Source: Burkholderia sp. 9120
Lineage (GTDB): Bacteria; Pseudomonadota; Gammaproteobacteria; Burkholderiales; Burkholderiaceae
Length of the DNA: 64,000 nucleotides
NCBI RefSeq assembly: GCF_000745015.1
Contig: NZ_JQNA01000002.1
Location: forward strand, 2,480,001 to 2,544,000
Direction of reading: 5' to 3'
A program made the translations under genes and the position numbers. Below the pieces are notes generated by a model, which was not told the DNA's origin, ran no database searches, and was given only the letters and a program-made list of their open reading frames with translations. Below are positions 8,977-18,581 of this stretch, one piece after another (positions within the stretch are counted from its first letter, which is position 1; the number at the start of each line of letters is the position of its first letter).

Positions 8977-10251
8977 ATGCACAGCTTGCCTGCAACCGAT
9001 TTTGAAATCGCCGCCTGGCTGCGGCTTTCGCTCGCGCCCGGTCTGAAACCGGCGGCGCTGCGCCTGTTGTTGACCGCTTTTGGACTGCCGGAAGCGATTT
9101 TCGACCAAACACCGGCTGCGCTGGCAGCGGTCGCCGGCGAGGCCGCGGCGCGCGCGGCGCTGGCGCCAGCCGGTCCGGAATTCGACGCCCAGCTCGACGC
9201 CGTGCTCGCATGGCGCGAACTACCCGGCAACCAGGTCGTGATGCTCGACGACCCCGCCTACCCGCCCGCGCTGCTGACCATGCCCGATCCGCCACCGCTG
9301 CTATATATAAAGGGCCGGCTGGATCTGCTGCATACGCGGGCGGTAGCACTGGTGGGCAGCCGCAGCGCGACGCCGCAAGGCGTCGAAGACGCGGAGCGGT
9401 TTGCGCGGGCGTTGTCGGCAGCCGGCGTGACCATCGTGTCGGGGCTGGCGCTCGGCATCGACGGGGCCGCGCATCGGGGCGCCCTGGAAGGCGTCGGCGG
9501 GACGGTTGCCGTGATCGGCACCGGTGCGGACCTGGTGTACCCGTCGGCGCATCACGCGCTGGCGCGGCAGATCGCGGTGCAGGGCGTGATTCTCTCGGAA
9601 TGGCCGCTCGGTACCCCCGCGCGCGCCGCCAACTTCCCGCAGCGCAATCGGCTGATCGCCGGATTGGTCAGCGGCGTGGTGATCGTCGAGGCGGCGATGC
9701 GCTCCGGCTCGCTGATTACCGCGCGGCTGGCCAACGAAATGGGACGCGACATCTTCGCGTTGCCGGGATCGATTCACGCGCCGCTGTCGCGCGGGTGTCA
9801 TCGGATCATCAAGCAGGGGGCCAAGCTGGTGGAGACGCCGGACGAAATACTGGAAGAGCTCGGCTTCACGCAACGACCAGCCGCCAAGGGCGGTTCGGCG
9901 GCATCGCTACACGCGATTTTCGGCGACGGGGCTGAACAGCCGGGCGCGCTTCCTCGCGCCGGGGCGACCCTGGCGACGGAACACGCGGCCACTCGCGAGG
10001 ACGCCGCCCACGCAGCCACACGAGCAACCGCGTCATCCGCCCGTCCGCCGAGCGCCGAGGCTCAGCAACTCCTCGCCGCGCTCGGCCATTCGCCCACCAC
10101 GCTTGAAATTCTTGCCGCTCGCACCGAAATGGAGGACACCGCTTTACAGACCACCTTGCTGCAACTCGAACTCGCCGGCCAGGTGACGATGCTGCCCGGC
10201 GGCCGCTTCATGCGTGCAAGCCACGACCGACCTCGTCTTGACCAGGGTTGA
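8977..10251 (+). CDS. dprA: DNA-processing protein DprA (Smf)
   Basis: About 424 aa. DprA protects incoming single-stranded DNA and loads RecA during natural transformation. An N-terminal SAM-like region (about 5-100) precedes the Rossmann-fold DNA_processg_A domain, with [13 protein letters not shown] and [17 protein letters not shown] followed by [10 protein letters not shown] linker rich in Ala/Glu/Arg (about 295-345) leads to a C-terminal winged-helix segment ([20 protein letters not shown]). The ATG at 8977 has GGAGGA 10 nt upstream, so I prefer it to an in-frame ATG at 8932. It diverges from def, as in many proteobacteria. Confidence 0.93.
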   Translation: MHSLPATDFEIAAWLRLSLAPGLKPAALRLLLTAFGLPEAIFDQTPAALAAVAGEAAARAALAPAGPEFDAQLDAVLAWRELPGNQVVMLDDPAYPPALLTMPDPPPLLYIKGRLDLLHTRAVALVGSRSATPQGVEDAERFARALSAAGVTIVSGLALGIDGAAHRGALEGVGGTVAVIGTGADLVYPSAHHALARQIAVQGVILSEWPLGTPARAANFPQRNRLIAGLVSGVVIVEAAMRSGSLITARLANEMGRDIFALPGSIHAPLSRGCHRIIKQGAKLVETPDEILEELGFTQRPAAKGGSAASLHAIFGDGAEQPGALPRAGATLATEHAATREDAAHAATRATASSARPPSAEAQQLLAALGHSPTTLEILAARTEMEDTALQTTLLQLELAGQVTMLPGGRFMRASHDRPRLDQG

Positions 10252-10318
10252 CCACTCTCGCGGATCGACCATGCTACATTCGCGCCAAAGCACTCGACAA
10301 AGTACGTAAGGAACCACC

Positions 10319-10696
10319 ATGCCCGCGCTGAACCTCGACACCGACCAAGACCGGATCGCCGAGCGCGTCAACGAGCCCGACACGCTGTTCGTCGCCTGCC
10401 TGTGCGCGGAGTGGTGCGGAACCTGTCGCGACTATCGGGACGCCTTCGACAAGCTGGCCGATCGCCATCCGGATATGTGTTTCGCATGGATCGACATTGA
10501 AACCCATGCGGACCGTTTCGACGATCTGGATGTCGAGAATTTCCCGACCATCCTGATCGAAGACTCGGTCACGACACGATTTTTCGGCACGGTATTGCCA
10601 CAGGCGGCGATTGTGGAACGGATGTTGTCGGATCTGACGGCCGTGCCCGGCGTCAGCGGCGCGCCTAAGTTGCGGCCGGCGCTTCAGGTGGCCTGA
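10319..10696 (+). CDS. Thioredoxin-family protein
   Basis: A 125-aa cytosolic thioredoxin-fold protein without a signal peptide. The active site is AEWCGTC (C-G-T-C) in place of the classic CGPC of thioredoxin, and the cis-proline loop NFPTILI is present about 45 residues later. The Pro-to-Thr change usually alters redox potential; the physiological partner is unknown. An AGGAACC ribosome-binding site precedes the ATG. It lies 67 bp after dprA on the same strand and may be co-transcribed with it. Confidence 0.85.
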   Translation: MPALNLDTDQDRIAERVNEPDTLFVACLCAEWCGTCRDYRDAFDKLADRHPDMCFAWIDIETHADRFDDLDVENFPTILIEDSVTTRFFGTVLPQAAIVERMLSDLTAVPGVSGAPKLRPALQVA

Positions 10697-10821
10697 TGAG
10701 GCAGCCTGAAAGCGCAACGCCCAAGCCTTGCGGCACGGGCGTTGCGAGCGGTGTACGGCGCGTTTTCCATAACTTGCCCGAGCGCGGAGCGCGCAATTAA
10801 GATGGCGCGCTTTTATGGCAC

Positions 10822-10854
10822 TTGACACGTCGCCTTCGCGGCGTGTGCTATAAA
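10822..10854 (+). promoter_or_regulatory. Possible extended -10 promoter of topB
   Basis: TTGACA at 10822-10827 and TGC-TATAAA at 10846-10854 form an extended -10 type element. The 21-nt spacer is too long for an ordinary sigma70 promoter, so the extended -10 would have to carry activity. A GC-rich imperfect dyad (CACGTCGC with GCGGCGTG) fills the spacer. The 257-bp gap before topB otherwise holds no gene. Confidence 0.4.
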
Positions 10855-10952
10855 GCGGTCGTTAATGGGTCGCAAAGGTCGCAAACGAGGGTCGCGCGAA
10901 TAACCGCGCACTCAAGGCCATCAACCCGGATCTACCAACCTCACATCGAGTC

Positions 10953-13640
10953 ATGTCCAAAGCACTGATCATCGCCGAAAAGCCTTCCGTCGCGAACGAC
11001 ATCGCGAAGGCTTTGGGCGGCTTTACCAAGCATGACGAATACTACGAAAGCGACGACTACGTCCTTTCCTCGGCAGTCGGCCACCTGCTGGAAATCGCCG
11101 CGCCCGAAGACTATGAAGTCAAGCGCGGCAAGTGGAGTTTCGCCAATCTGCCCGTCATTCCGCCGCATTTCGACCTCAATCCGATCGCTAAGAGCGAGTC
11201 GCGCCTGAAGGTGCTAACCAAGCTGCTCAAGCGTAAAGACGTCGACCGCCTGATCAACGCATGTGACGCGGGGCGCGAGGGCGAGCTGATTTTCCGCCTG
11301 ATCGCGCAACACGCGAAAGCCAAACAGCCGGTGCAGCGCCTGTGGCTGCAATCCATGACGGCCGGCTCGATCCGCGATGGTTTCGCCCGCCTGCGTAGCG
11401 ACGAAGAGATGCAGCCGCTGGCCGACGCCGCGCGTTGCCGCTCGGAAGCCGATTGGCTGGTCGGCATCAACGGCACGCGGGCCATGACCGCGTTCAACAG
11501 CAAGGGCGGCGGCTTCTTCCTGACCACGGTCGGGCGGGTGCAAACGCCGACGCTGTCGATCGTGGTGGAGCGCGAAGAAAAGATTCGCCGCTTCGTGGCG
11601 CGCGACTATTGGGAAGTGAAGGCGGAGTTCGTCTGCGCCGGCGGTTTCTACGAAGGCCGCTGGTACGATCCGAAATTCAAACGCGACGAGTTCGATCCGG
11701 AAAAGCGCGATTCGCGTCTGTGGGCGCTGCCCGCGGCCGAAACGATCGTTGCCGCCTGCCGCGGCCAGATCGGCAAGGTCAGCGAAGAATCGAAGCCGTC
11801 CACGCAACTCTCGCCGGCGCTGTTCGACCTGACCAGCCTGCAGCGCGAGGCTAACGGCCGCTTCGGCTTCTCCGCGAAAAACACGCTGGGCCTCGCCCAG
11901 GCGCTGTACGAAAAGCACAAGGTCCTGACCTATCCCCGTACCGACGCGCGCGCGCTGCCGGAAGACTATATGGATACGGTCAAAGACACGCTCGGCATGC
12001 TCAAGGAGAGCAACAACTATCTGCCGTTCGCCAAGCAGGTGTTGGACAAGGGCTGGGTGAAGCCGAACAAGCGCATCTTCGACAACTCGAAGATCAGCGA
12101 TCACTTCGCAATCATCCCGACGGCGCAAGCGCCGAAGAACCTCTCCGAGCCGGAACAGAAGCTCTACGACCTGGTCGTGAAGCGGTTCCTGTCGGTGTTC
12201 TTCCCGGCCGCCGAATATCGCGTGACGACGCGGATCACCGAAGTGGTCGGCCATCACTTCAAGACGGAAGGCAAGGTACTGGTCGAGCCAGGCTGGCTGC
12301 AGGTCTACGGCCGCGAAATCAGCGGTGAAGACGCGAACCTCGTGCCGGTGCAGAAGGACGAGAAGGTCAAGACCGACAAGATCGCCGCCCAGCAACTGGT
12401 GACGAAGCCGCCCGCACGCTACAACGAAGCGACCTTGCTGTCGGCCATGGAAGGCGCAGGCAAGCTCGTCGAAGACGACGAACTGCGCGAAGCGATGGCG
12501 GCCAAGGGGCTCGGCACGCCGGCCACGCGCGCCGCGATTATCGAAGGTCTGCTCGGCGAAAAGTATCTGATCCGCGAAGGCCGCGATCTGATTCCGACCG
12601 CCAAGGCATTCCAGTTGATGACGCTGTTGCGCGGCCTCGGCGTCAAGGAACTGACCGCACCGGAACTGACCGGCGAGTGGGAATACAAGCTCTCGCAAAT
12701 GGAACGCGGCAACCTGCCGCGCGACGCGTTCATGCAGGAAATCGCCCGCATGACGCAGACCATCGTCAAGCGCGCGAAGGAATACGATTCCGACACGATC
12801 CCGGGTGATTACGCGACGTTAGAGACGCCGTGTCCGAACTGCAGTGGTCAGGTGAAGGAAAACTACCGCCGCTTCGCCTGCTCGAAATGCGAGTTCTCGA
12901 TTTCGAAGATTCCGGGCGGACGCCAGTTCGAAATTCCGGAAGTCGAAGAGCTGCTGCAGAACAAGACAATCGGGCCGCTGTCGGGTTTCCGCAGCAAGAT
13001 GGGCCGTCCGTTCTCGGCGATCCTGAAGCTGTCGCTCGACGACGAGATCAAGAACTACAAGCTCGAGTTCGACTTCGGTCAGGATTCGGGCGGCGAAGAC
13101 GGCGAACCGCCTGATTTCTCCGATCAGCAATCGGTGGGTGCGTGTCCGAAGTGCAAGGGTCGCGTGTTCGAACACGGCATGAGCTACGTCTGCGAGAACT
13201 CGGTCGCGAATCCGAAGACCTGCGACTTCCGTTCGGGCAAGGTGATCCTGCAGCAGGAAATCGCGCGCGAACAGATGGCGAAGCTGCTCGAAGAAGGCCG
13301 TACGGACCTGCTGACGAACTTCAAGTCGTCGCGCACCGGCCGTAACTTCAAGGCGTTCCTCGTCAAGCAGAACGACGGCAAGATCGGCTTCGAGTTCGAA
13401 AAGAAGGAACCGTCCGCCAAGACCGCGGCGAAAACTGCAGCGGCGAAAGCGGCGGCCAAGGCAGCGCCGGATTCGGAATCGGACGACGACGAAGGCTCTG
13501 TCGCGGTGAAGGCCGTGCCGGCTGCCAAGAAGGTCGCAGCGAAGAAAGCGCCGGCAGCCAAGAAGGCGGCCACGAAAACCGCAGCGGCGGCCAAGAAAGC
13601 GCCAGCGAAGAAAACCGTGGCGCGTAAAACCGGCTCCTGA
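10953..13640 (+). CDS. topB: DNA topoisomerase III
   Basis: An 895-aa type IA topoisomerase that relaxes and decatenates DNA by single-strand passage. The Toprim domain at the N-terminus has AEKPSVANDIAKALGG and the acidic DAGREGE motif. The catalytic tyrosine is Y327 in LTYPRTDARALP. After the core come two C4-type zinc ribbons: CPNC...CSKC at about 630-650 and CPKC...C near 735-755. The last 90 or so residues are a Lys/Ala-rich repetitive tail (AAKKAPAKK-type), common in Burkholderia topoisomerases and likely to bind DNA non-specifically. A bidirectional terminator follows the gene. Confidence 0.95.
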   Translation: MSKALIIAEKPSVANDIAKALGGFTKHDEYYESDDYVLSSAVGHLLEIAAPEDYEVKRGKWSFANLPVIPPHFDLNPIAKSESRLKVLTKLLKRKDVDRLINACDAGREGELIFRLIAQHAKAKQPVQRLWLQSMTAGSIRDGFARLRSDEEMQPLADAARCRSEADWLVGINGTRAMTAFNSKGGGFFLTTVGRVQTPTLSIVVEREEKIRRFVARDYWEVKAEFVCAGGFYEGRWYDPKFKRDEFDPEKRDSRLWALPAAETIVAACRGQIGKVSEESKPSTQLSPALFDLTSLQREANGRFGFSAKNTLGLAQALYEKHKVLTYPRTDARALPEDYMDTVKDTLGMLKESNNYLPFAKQVLDKGWVKPNKRIFDNSKISDHFAIIPTAQAPKNLSEPEQKLYDLVVKRFLSVFFPAAEYRVTTRITEVVGHHFKTEGKVLVEPGWLQVYGREISGEDANLVPVQKDEKVKTDKIAAQQLVTKPPARYNEATLLSAMEGAGKLVEDDELREAMAAKGLGTPATRAAIIEGLLGEKYLIREGRDLIPTAKAFQLMTLLRGLGVKELTAPELTGEWEYKLSQMERGNLPRDAFMQEIARMTQTIVKRAKEYDSDTIPGDYATLETPCPNCSGQVKENYRRFACSKCEFSISKIPGGRQFEIPEVEELLQNKTIGPLSGFRSKMGRPFSAILKLSLDDEIKNYKLEFDFGQDSGGEDGEPPDFSDQQSVGACPKCKGRVFEHGMSYVCENSVANPKTCDFRSGKVILQQEIAREQMAKLLEEGRTDLLTNFKSSRTGRNFKAFLVKQNDGKIGFEFEKKEPSAKTAAKTAAAKAAAKAAPDSESDDDEGSVAVKAVPAAKKVAAKKAPAAKKAATKTAAAAKKAPAKKTVARKTGS

Positions 13641-13728
13641 TAGATGCCAACACGGCTGGAGGCAGCGTTTGCTTCCAGCCAGCTTGCGTCATAGATTCGG
13701 ATTCACGCGGTATCCGCCACGCTACGAA

Positions 13729-13762
13729 AAAAGGCGCAGTCACTTACGTGACTGCGCCTTTT
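13729..13762. terminator. Bidirectional terminator between topB and LysR gene
   Basis: A perfect 15-bp stem (AAAAGGCGCAGTCAC pairing with GTGACTGCGCCTTTT) around a TTAC loop, flanked by A-runs on the left and T-runs on the right. It can terminate both rightward topB and leftward LysR transcripts. Confidence 0.92.
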
Positions 13763-13831
13763 TCTTTGTCCACCGGAACGCGGCTACCAAGCGCCGCGCC
13801 CGGCTTCCGGGCCTGATCGATCCACCCGCAC

Positions 13832-14935
13832 TTACAGCGGCGACAAAACCGTCGGTCGCGTGCGCGTGGCCGTCTTGGCCAACGTGGTGGTCGGCATCGG
13901 CGATAACTCGCTGTCCAGCAGGCGAGACAGCGGCTCAGCGCCGTCGAACGCTTCCGGCGGCATGTGATCCGACGATTCGAACGCCGACGTCGTGTCGGGG
14001 CGTCCAAGGCCGTCCTTGATCCACTGTTCGCCGAGAAGGCTGTTCGGCGTCTGGCTGAAATGCTCGACCAGATGATCGATGAACGTGCGGACCTTTGCCG
14101 GCAAATGACGGCGGCTCGGATACGCAATGTTGATCTCGACCTGCGGCAAACGGTAATCGCCGAGCAGACGCACCAGCCGGCCACGCGTCATGTCGCGGCC
14201 AATCAGATAGCTCGGCAGAATCGCGATGCCCATGCCGAGCAACGCGAACTGCCGCAGCATTTCCGTGTTGTTCGCCACGATCACGTTCGACGGCCGCACG
14301 CGCACCTCGCCTTCCGGGCCCGTGAACACGCGCTCGTCGCCCCAATACTCGGACGGCAAGCTCAGGCACGGATGCTCCAGCAAATGCTCGGGACGCGTCG
14401 GCACGCCGTGCTTCTCGAGATAAGCCGGCGTGGCGCACACCGTCATGCAACCCGTGGTGAGACGCCGCGTGACGATGCTGGCGCTGCGCATCTGCCGCGC
14501 GATCACGACGCCCACGTCGAAACCTTCTTCGACCAGGTCGACCTGACGATCGACCAGCGTCACATCGGGAATCACTTTCGGGTAACGCTCCGCGTATGTT
14601 TGAAGCACGGGTGCGAGGTTGTGCAGCCCGAACACCACCGGCGCGACGATTCTCAGCGTGCCGACGGGTTCATGATTGCGCGCCACCACCATCTGCTCGA
14701 CGTCTTCCAGTTCGTCGAGAATCTGGCGCGCGCGCTCGAGATAAACCTGACCCGACTCGGTCAGAGACAAGCTGCGGGTTGTGCGATTGAGCAGCCGCGT
14801 ACCAAGACGCCCTTCGAGGTCGGCGACGTGACGGGTGGCAACTGCGTTGGAAATATCCATCGCGCTCGCAGCGCGGGCAAAACTGCCGAGATCCGCCACT
14901 CTGACGAAAACTCGCATCGACTGCAAATGATCCAT
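13832..14935 (-). CDS. LysR-family transcriptional regulator
   Basis: A 367-aa LysR-type regulator. The N-terminal winged HTH (residues 1-60) reads MDHLQSMRVFVRVADLGSF, then AASAMDISNAVATRHVADLE, RLGTRLLNRTTRSLSLTESG. The periplasmic-binding-protein-like effector domain spans about 90-300. The C-terminus continues for about 60 Ser/Thr/Pro-rich residues beyond the usual length of about 300, an extension I cannot assign. The gene is monocistronic, with a terminator after it and 342 bp before it. Target genes and effector cannot be told from sequence. Confidence 0.9.
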   Translation of the reverse strand: MDHLQSMRVFVRVADLGSFARAASAMDISNAVATRHVADLEGRLGTRLLNRTTRSLSLTESGQVYLERARQILDELEDVEQMVVARNHEPVGTLRIVAPVVFGLHNLAPVLQTYAERYPKVIPDVTLVDRQVDLVEEGFDVGVVIARQMRSASIVTRRLTTGCMTVCATPAYLEKHGVPTRPEHLLEHPCLSLPSEYWGDERVFTGPEGEVRVRPSNVIVANNTEMLRQFALLGMGIAILPSYLIGRDMTRGRLVRLLGDYRLPQVEINIAYPSRRHLPAKVRTFIDHLVEHFSQTPNSLLGEQWIKDGLGRPDTTSAFESSDHMPPEAFDGAEPLSRLLDSELSPMPTTTLAKTATRTRPTVLSPL

Positions 14936-15277
14936 AAGACAACTCCTGCCGTGTTACAGCTTCCTGACAATTAGTGAAAACCAGTGAAGCGAACTTGGAA
15001 TTCTCCTACGACTCGCGAAATCGTGCAGAAGTTGCCCACGAAAGCGGAAATATTGTCGATTTCTGTGCGACTGTACTCACCAATGTGGGGCGCGACCACT
15101 CATTATTCCGAAAAAAGAAACAATCTGCTGCGCTGCAGCTTGCTCTGTCTTTTTTGTTCGAACAGACGTAATGATCGTCCCGGCGTTGCGGAATCGGAAA
15201 AAATCGCGGTGTAAGGGAGGTGGACAAAGAAAAACCGCCCGAAGGCGGCTCTCCATGCGAAGTGAATACTCACATGA
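14936..15277. other. Intergenic region: LysR promoter side and pckG terminator
   Basis: No convincing gene in 342 bp. The left part must carry the LysR gene promoter; I see no clear -35/-10 pair. The region is more AT-rich than its surroundings. The right end holds the pckG terminator listed separately. Short frames inside have neither composition nor a ribosome-binding site suggesting a gene. Confidence 0.5.
15225..15250 (-). terminator. Terminator of pckG
   Basis: A short GC stem, CCGCC and GGCGG around a CGAA loop, followed on the minus strand by a U-rich run (the AAAGAAAAA at 15226-15234). It lies 28 bp after the pckG stop codon. Confidence 0.7.
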
Positions 15278-17134
15278 TCAGGCAATGAGCTTCTGCTCCA
15301 ATGAGCGTTTAGCGTCCGTCAAAGCGGTCGGCAACCCTTGCTGCAGTGTGTCAAAAAGTTCGGCATGCAGCGCGAGTTCGTCGCGCCATGCTGCGTCGTC
15401 GACGGAAATCACCTGCTCGAATTGCTCGCGGCTGAAGTTCAGCCCGCTCCAGTCGATGTCGTCATAGTGCGGCGACACGCCGAACGCGTGTTCCTCGCCT
15501 TGGGCCGTGCCCTCGATACGGCCGACCATCCAGCCCAGCACGCGCATATTCTCGCCGAAGCCCGGCCAGACGAACTTGCCGTCGGTTCCCTTGCGGAACC
15601 AGTTGACGCAGAAAATCTTCGGCAGCTTCGCGTTCAGTTGAGCCAGACGTTCGCCAGTTTTCAGCCAGTGGCTGAAGTAATCGCTCATGTTGTAGCCGCA
15701 GAACGGCAGCATCGCGAACGGGTCGCGGCGCACCACGCCCTGTTGGCCGGCCGCGGCGGCGGTCGTCTCGGAGCCCATGGTCGCGGCCATGTAGACGCCT
15801 TCGACCCAGTTGCGCGCTTCAGTGACGAGCGGCACGGTCGTGGAACGGCGGCCGCCGAAGATAAACGCGTCGATCGCAACGCCCGCCGGGTTTTCCCAGT
15901 CGGCGTCGATCGACGGACATTGCGCGGCCGGCGCCGTGAAGCGCGCGTTCGGATGCGCCGCCTTGCGGCCGCTCTCCTTCGCGGAGGCCGGTGTCCAGTC
16001 CTTGCCCTGCCAGTCGATCAGGTGCGCGGGCGCTTCGTCGGTCATGCCTTCCCACCAGACGTCGCCGTCGTCGGTAAGCGCCACGTTCGTGAAGATCACG
16101 TTCTCTTTCAACGTGGCCATGGCGTTGAAGTTAGTCTTTTCGCTCGTGCCCGGCGCAACGCCGAAGTAGCCGGCTTCCGGATTGATCGCGTACAGGCGGC
16201 CGTCCTTGCCCGGTTTGATCCACGCGATATCGTCGCCGATCGTGGAAATCTTCCAGCCGTTCAAGCCGTCCGGCGGGATCAGCATCGCGAAGTTGGTCTT
16301 GCCGCACGCCGACGGAAACGCCGCCGCCACGTGATGCTTGCGCCCTTGCGGCGAAGTGACGCCGAGAATCAGCATGTGTTCGGCGAGCCAGCCTTCGGCG
16401 CGGCCCATGGTCGATGCAATGCGCAGCGCGAAGCACTTCTTGCCGAGCAGCGCGTTGCCGCCGTAGCCCGAGCCGTAGCTCCAGATTTCGCGCGACTCGG
16501 GAAAATGGACGATGTATTTGGTGTCGTTGCACGGCCACGGCACGTCTTTCGCGTCGGCCGCCAAAGGCGCGCCGACCGAATGCACACAGGGCACGAACTC
16601 GCCGTCTTCGCCGAGCACGTCGTACACCTGGCGGCCCATGCGCGTCATGATGCGCATGTTCGTCACCACGTACGGGCTGTCGCTCAATTCAACGCCGATG
16701 TGCGCGATCGGCGAACCCAGCGGGCCCATCGAGAACGGCACCACGTACATCGTGCGGCCGCGCATCGCGCCGTCGAACAGACCGTCGAGCGTGGAGCGCA
16801 TTTCCGCCGGGGCGATCCAGTTATTGGTGGGGCCGGCGTCTTCGCGGCGCGGCGAGCAGATGAACGTGCGGTCTTCGACGCGCGCCACGTCGGACGGATC
16901 GGACCAGGCAAGGTAGGAATTGGGACGTTTCGCGGGATTGAGCTTTCTGAGGGTGCCCGCTTCGACCATTTGTGCACACAAGCGGTCGTATTCCTCCTGC
17001 GAGCCGTCGCACCAGACGACCTGGTCGGGCTTGGTCAACGCGGCGACGCGCTGGACCCAGTCGAGCAACTTTCGGTGTTTGACCCACGCGGGCGCCTCGA
17101 TTACGGGCTGTCCTTCGAATGAGGGATGGTTCAT
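15278..17134 (-). CDS. pckG: Phosphoenolpyruvate carboxykinase (GTP)
   Basis: A 618-aa GTP-dependent PEP carboxykinase that converts oxaloacetate to PEP in gluconeogenesis. The P-loop region [19 protein letters not shown] contains the reactive-cysteine kinase-1 motif, and [19 protein letters not shown] and [18 protein letters not shown] are GTP-type PEPCK signatures. I chose the ATG at 17134 (MNHPSFEGQ), which has GGAGA about 9 nt upstream; the in-frame ATG at 17182 lacks one. It is divergent from the D-2-hydroxyacid dehydrogenase across 384 bp containing a CRP-type site, which could serve either gene. Confidence 0.96.
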   Translation of the reverse strand: MNHPSFEGQPVIEAPAWVKHRKLLDWVQRVAALTKPDQVVWCDGSQEEYDRLCAQMVEAGTLRKLNPAKRPNSYLAWSDPSDVARVEDRTFICSPRREDAGPTNNWIAPAEMRSTLDGLFDGAMRGRTMYVVPFSMGPLGSPIAHIGVELSDSPYVVTNMRIMTRMGRQVYDVLGEDGEFVPCVHSVGAPLAADAKDVPWPCNDTKYIVHFPESREIWSYGSGYGGNALLGKKCFALRIASTMGRAEGWLAEHMLILGVTSPQGRKHHVAAAFPSACGKTNFAMLIPPDGLNGWKISTIGDDIAWIKPGKDGRLYAINPEAGYFGVAPGTSEKTNFNAMATLKENVIFTNVALTDDGDVWWEGMTDEAPAHLIDWQGKDWTPASAKESGRKAAHPNARFTAPAAQCPSIDADWENPAGVAIDAFIFGGRRSTTVPLVTEARNWVEGVYMAATMGSETTAAAAGQQGVVRRDPFAMLPFCGYNMSDYFSHWLKTGERLAQLNAKLPKIFCVNWFRKGTDGKFVWPGFGENMRVLGWMVGRIEGTAQGEEHAFGVSPHYDDIDWSGLNFSREQFEQVISVDDAAWRDELALHAELFDTLQQGLPTALTDAKRSLEQKLIA

Positions 17135-17437
17135 CGACTTGTCTCCGTTTTGAAAGCGAATAGAAAAACGGTACAAGCCCAAGGGGACGCTGCATGCGAG
17201 AGGCGTTCAATTCTTCGCGCCGGGAGACTGCCTGAACCGGCGCGCAAATAATTGTGCAGGTCATCATGGGCCACACAGCTTGCTGCGTGGAGGCATCGAC
17301 CGACGGTTGTCTGCAACCGTCTGTAAAGCGGCTTGCCTCAACACGCAACAAACTGTTAAAAACGATGTCAATCGGCCTTTCCGTGGCGCAGCCGTTCTAC
17401 GCGGCAGCTTCTACGGTAAGGCATCCAGCCAGTCCGG

Positions 17438-17457
17438 CATGTGACCTAGGTCACATG
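17438..17457. promoter_or_regulatory. Perfect CRP-type palindrome
   Basis: CATGTGACC followed by TA and GGTCACATG is a perfect 20-bp palindrome. Its core TGTGA-N6-TCACA is the textbook CRP/Vfr consensus. It lies 62 bp upstream of the dehydrogenase ATG at 17519 and about 300 bp upstream of pckG. No CRP homologue is in the window, so the regulator is inferred. Confidence 0.7.
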
Positions 17458-17518
17458 GTGGGACAGTCAGCATAACACTCCGTTCCGCACCGTCATGGTG
17501 CGCCGCAAGACACATACC

Positions 17519-18532
17519 ATGAAGATTGCCATCCTCGACGATTACCAGGACGCCGTTCGTAAGCTCGACTGCTTTCAATTGCTGGCCGACCACGAGGTCA
17601 AAGTTTTTAACAACACCGTCCGCGGTCTCGGTCAGTTGGCGAGCCGTCTTTCCGAAGTCGACGCACTGGTGCTGATTCGCGAACGTACCCGTATCAACTC
17701 GCAACTCCTCGACAAACTGCCGCGTTTGCGCATGATCAGCCAGACCGGCAAGGTCTCCAGCCATATCGATCTGGCGGCCTGTACCGAGCGCGGCATCGCC
17801 GTGCTGGAAGGCAGCGGTTCGCCGATCGCGCCGGCCGAGCTGACGTGGGCTCTCATCATGGCGGCGCAGCGGCGCATTCCGCAATACGTGGCAAACCTTA
17901 AGCAAGGGGCCTGGCAGCAGTCGGGTTTGAAGACGTCCGCGCTGCCGCCGAACTTCGGTTTGGGTCAGGTCTTGCGTGGTCAGACGCTGGGGATTTGGGG
18001 CTACGGCAAGATTGGCCGCCTGCTCGCCGGGTACGGCAAGGCGTTCGGCATGAACGTGCTGATCTGGGGCCGCGAGCATTCACGCGAGGCTGCGCGCGCC
18101 GACGGCTACGGCGTCGCCGAAAGCCGCGAAGCGTTGTTCGAGCAAAGCGATGTGCTGTCCTTGCACCTGCGTCTGCATGACGACACGCGCGGCATCGTCA
18201 AGCAGGAAGATTTGATGCGGATGAAGCCGACCGCCTTGCTCGTGAATACGAGCCGCGCCGAGTTGCTCGATGAAAACGCGCTGGTGAACGCGCTGTCGCA
18301 CAACCGTCCGGGGATGGTCGCGATCGATGTGTATGAAAGCGAGCCGATCCTGCAGGGCTACAGCCTGCTGCGCATGGAGAACGTGATCTGCACGCCGCAC
18401 ATTGGCTATGTGGAGCGCGAGAGCTACGAGCTTTACTTCACTGCGGCGTTCCAGAACATTCTCGCGTTCGACGCCGGCGATACGGGCAGCGTGGCGAATC
18501 CGGAGGCGTTGCAGGGCGGGCGTCGGCGGTAA
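17519..18532 (+). CDS. D-2-hydroxyacid dehydrogenase family protein
   Basis: A 337-aa NAD(P)-dependent dehydrogenase of the D-2-hydroxyacid (PGDH/formate dehydrogenase) family. The substrate half is MKIAILDDYQDAVRKL onwards. The Rossmann domain has LGIWGYGKIGRLLAGYGKAFG (GxGxxG with the family's Tyr). The catalytic triad is present as the Arg in LLVNTSRAELLD, the Glu in VDVYESEPI-type YESEP and the His in TPHIGY. The preferred substrate cannot be told. I chose the ATG at 17519 because it opens the conserved first strand; an upstream ATG at 17495 adds eight residues and neither start has a strong ribosome-binding site. A CRP-type palindrome lies just upstream. Confidence 0.88.
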   Translation: MKIAILDDYQDAVRKLDCFQLLADHEVKVFNNTVRGLGQLASRLSEVDALVLIRERTRINSQLLDKLPRLRMISQTGKVSSHIDLAACTERGIAVLEGSGSPIAPAELTWALIMAAQRRIPQYVANLKQGAWQQSGLKTSALPPNFGLGQVLRGQTLGIWGYGKIGRLLAGYGKAFGMNVLIWGREHSREAARADGYGVAESREALFEQSDVLSLHLRLHDDTRGIVKQEDLMRMKPTALLVNTSRAELLDENALVNALSHNRPGMVAIDVYESEPILQGYSLLRMENVICTPHIGYVERESYELYFTAAFQNILAFDAGDTGSVANPEALQGGRRR

Positions 18533-18541
18533 GTCGAGTCG

Positions 18542-18566
18542 CGAGGGGCGGTTGTTTGGCCCCTCG
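18542..18566. terminator. Hairpin between convergent dehydrogenase and patatin genes
   Basis: CGAGGGGC and GCCCCTCG form a perfect 8-bp stem with a T-rich 9-nt loop. It lies between two convergent stop codons, though the following T-run is poor. Confidence 0.5.
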
Positions 18567-18581
18567 GCCCCTCGTTTCGTA

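Noticed and set aside
15338..17122. 594-residue plus-strand open frame over pckG
   Set aside because: Antisense shadow of a highly conserved gene; composition is Arg/His-rich and no motif is present.
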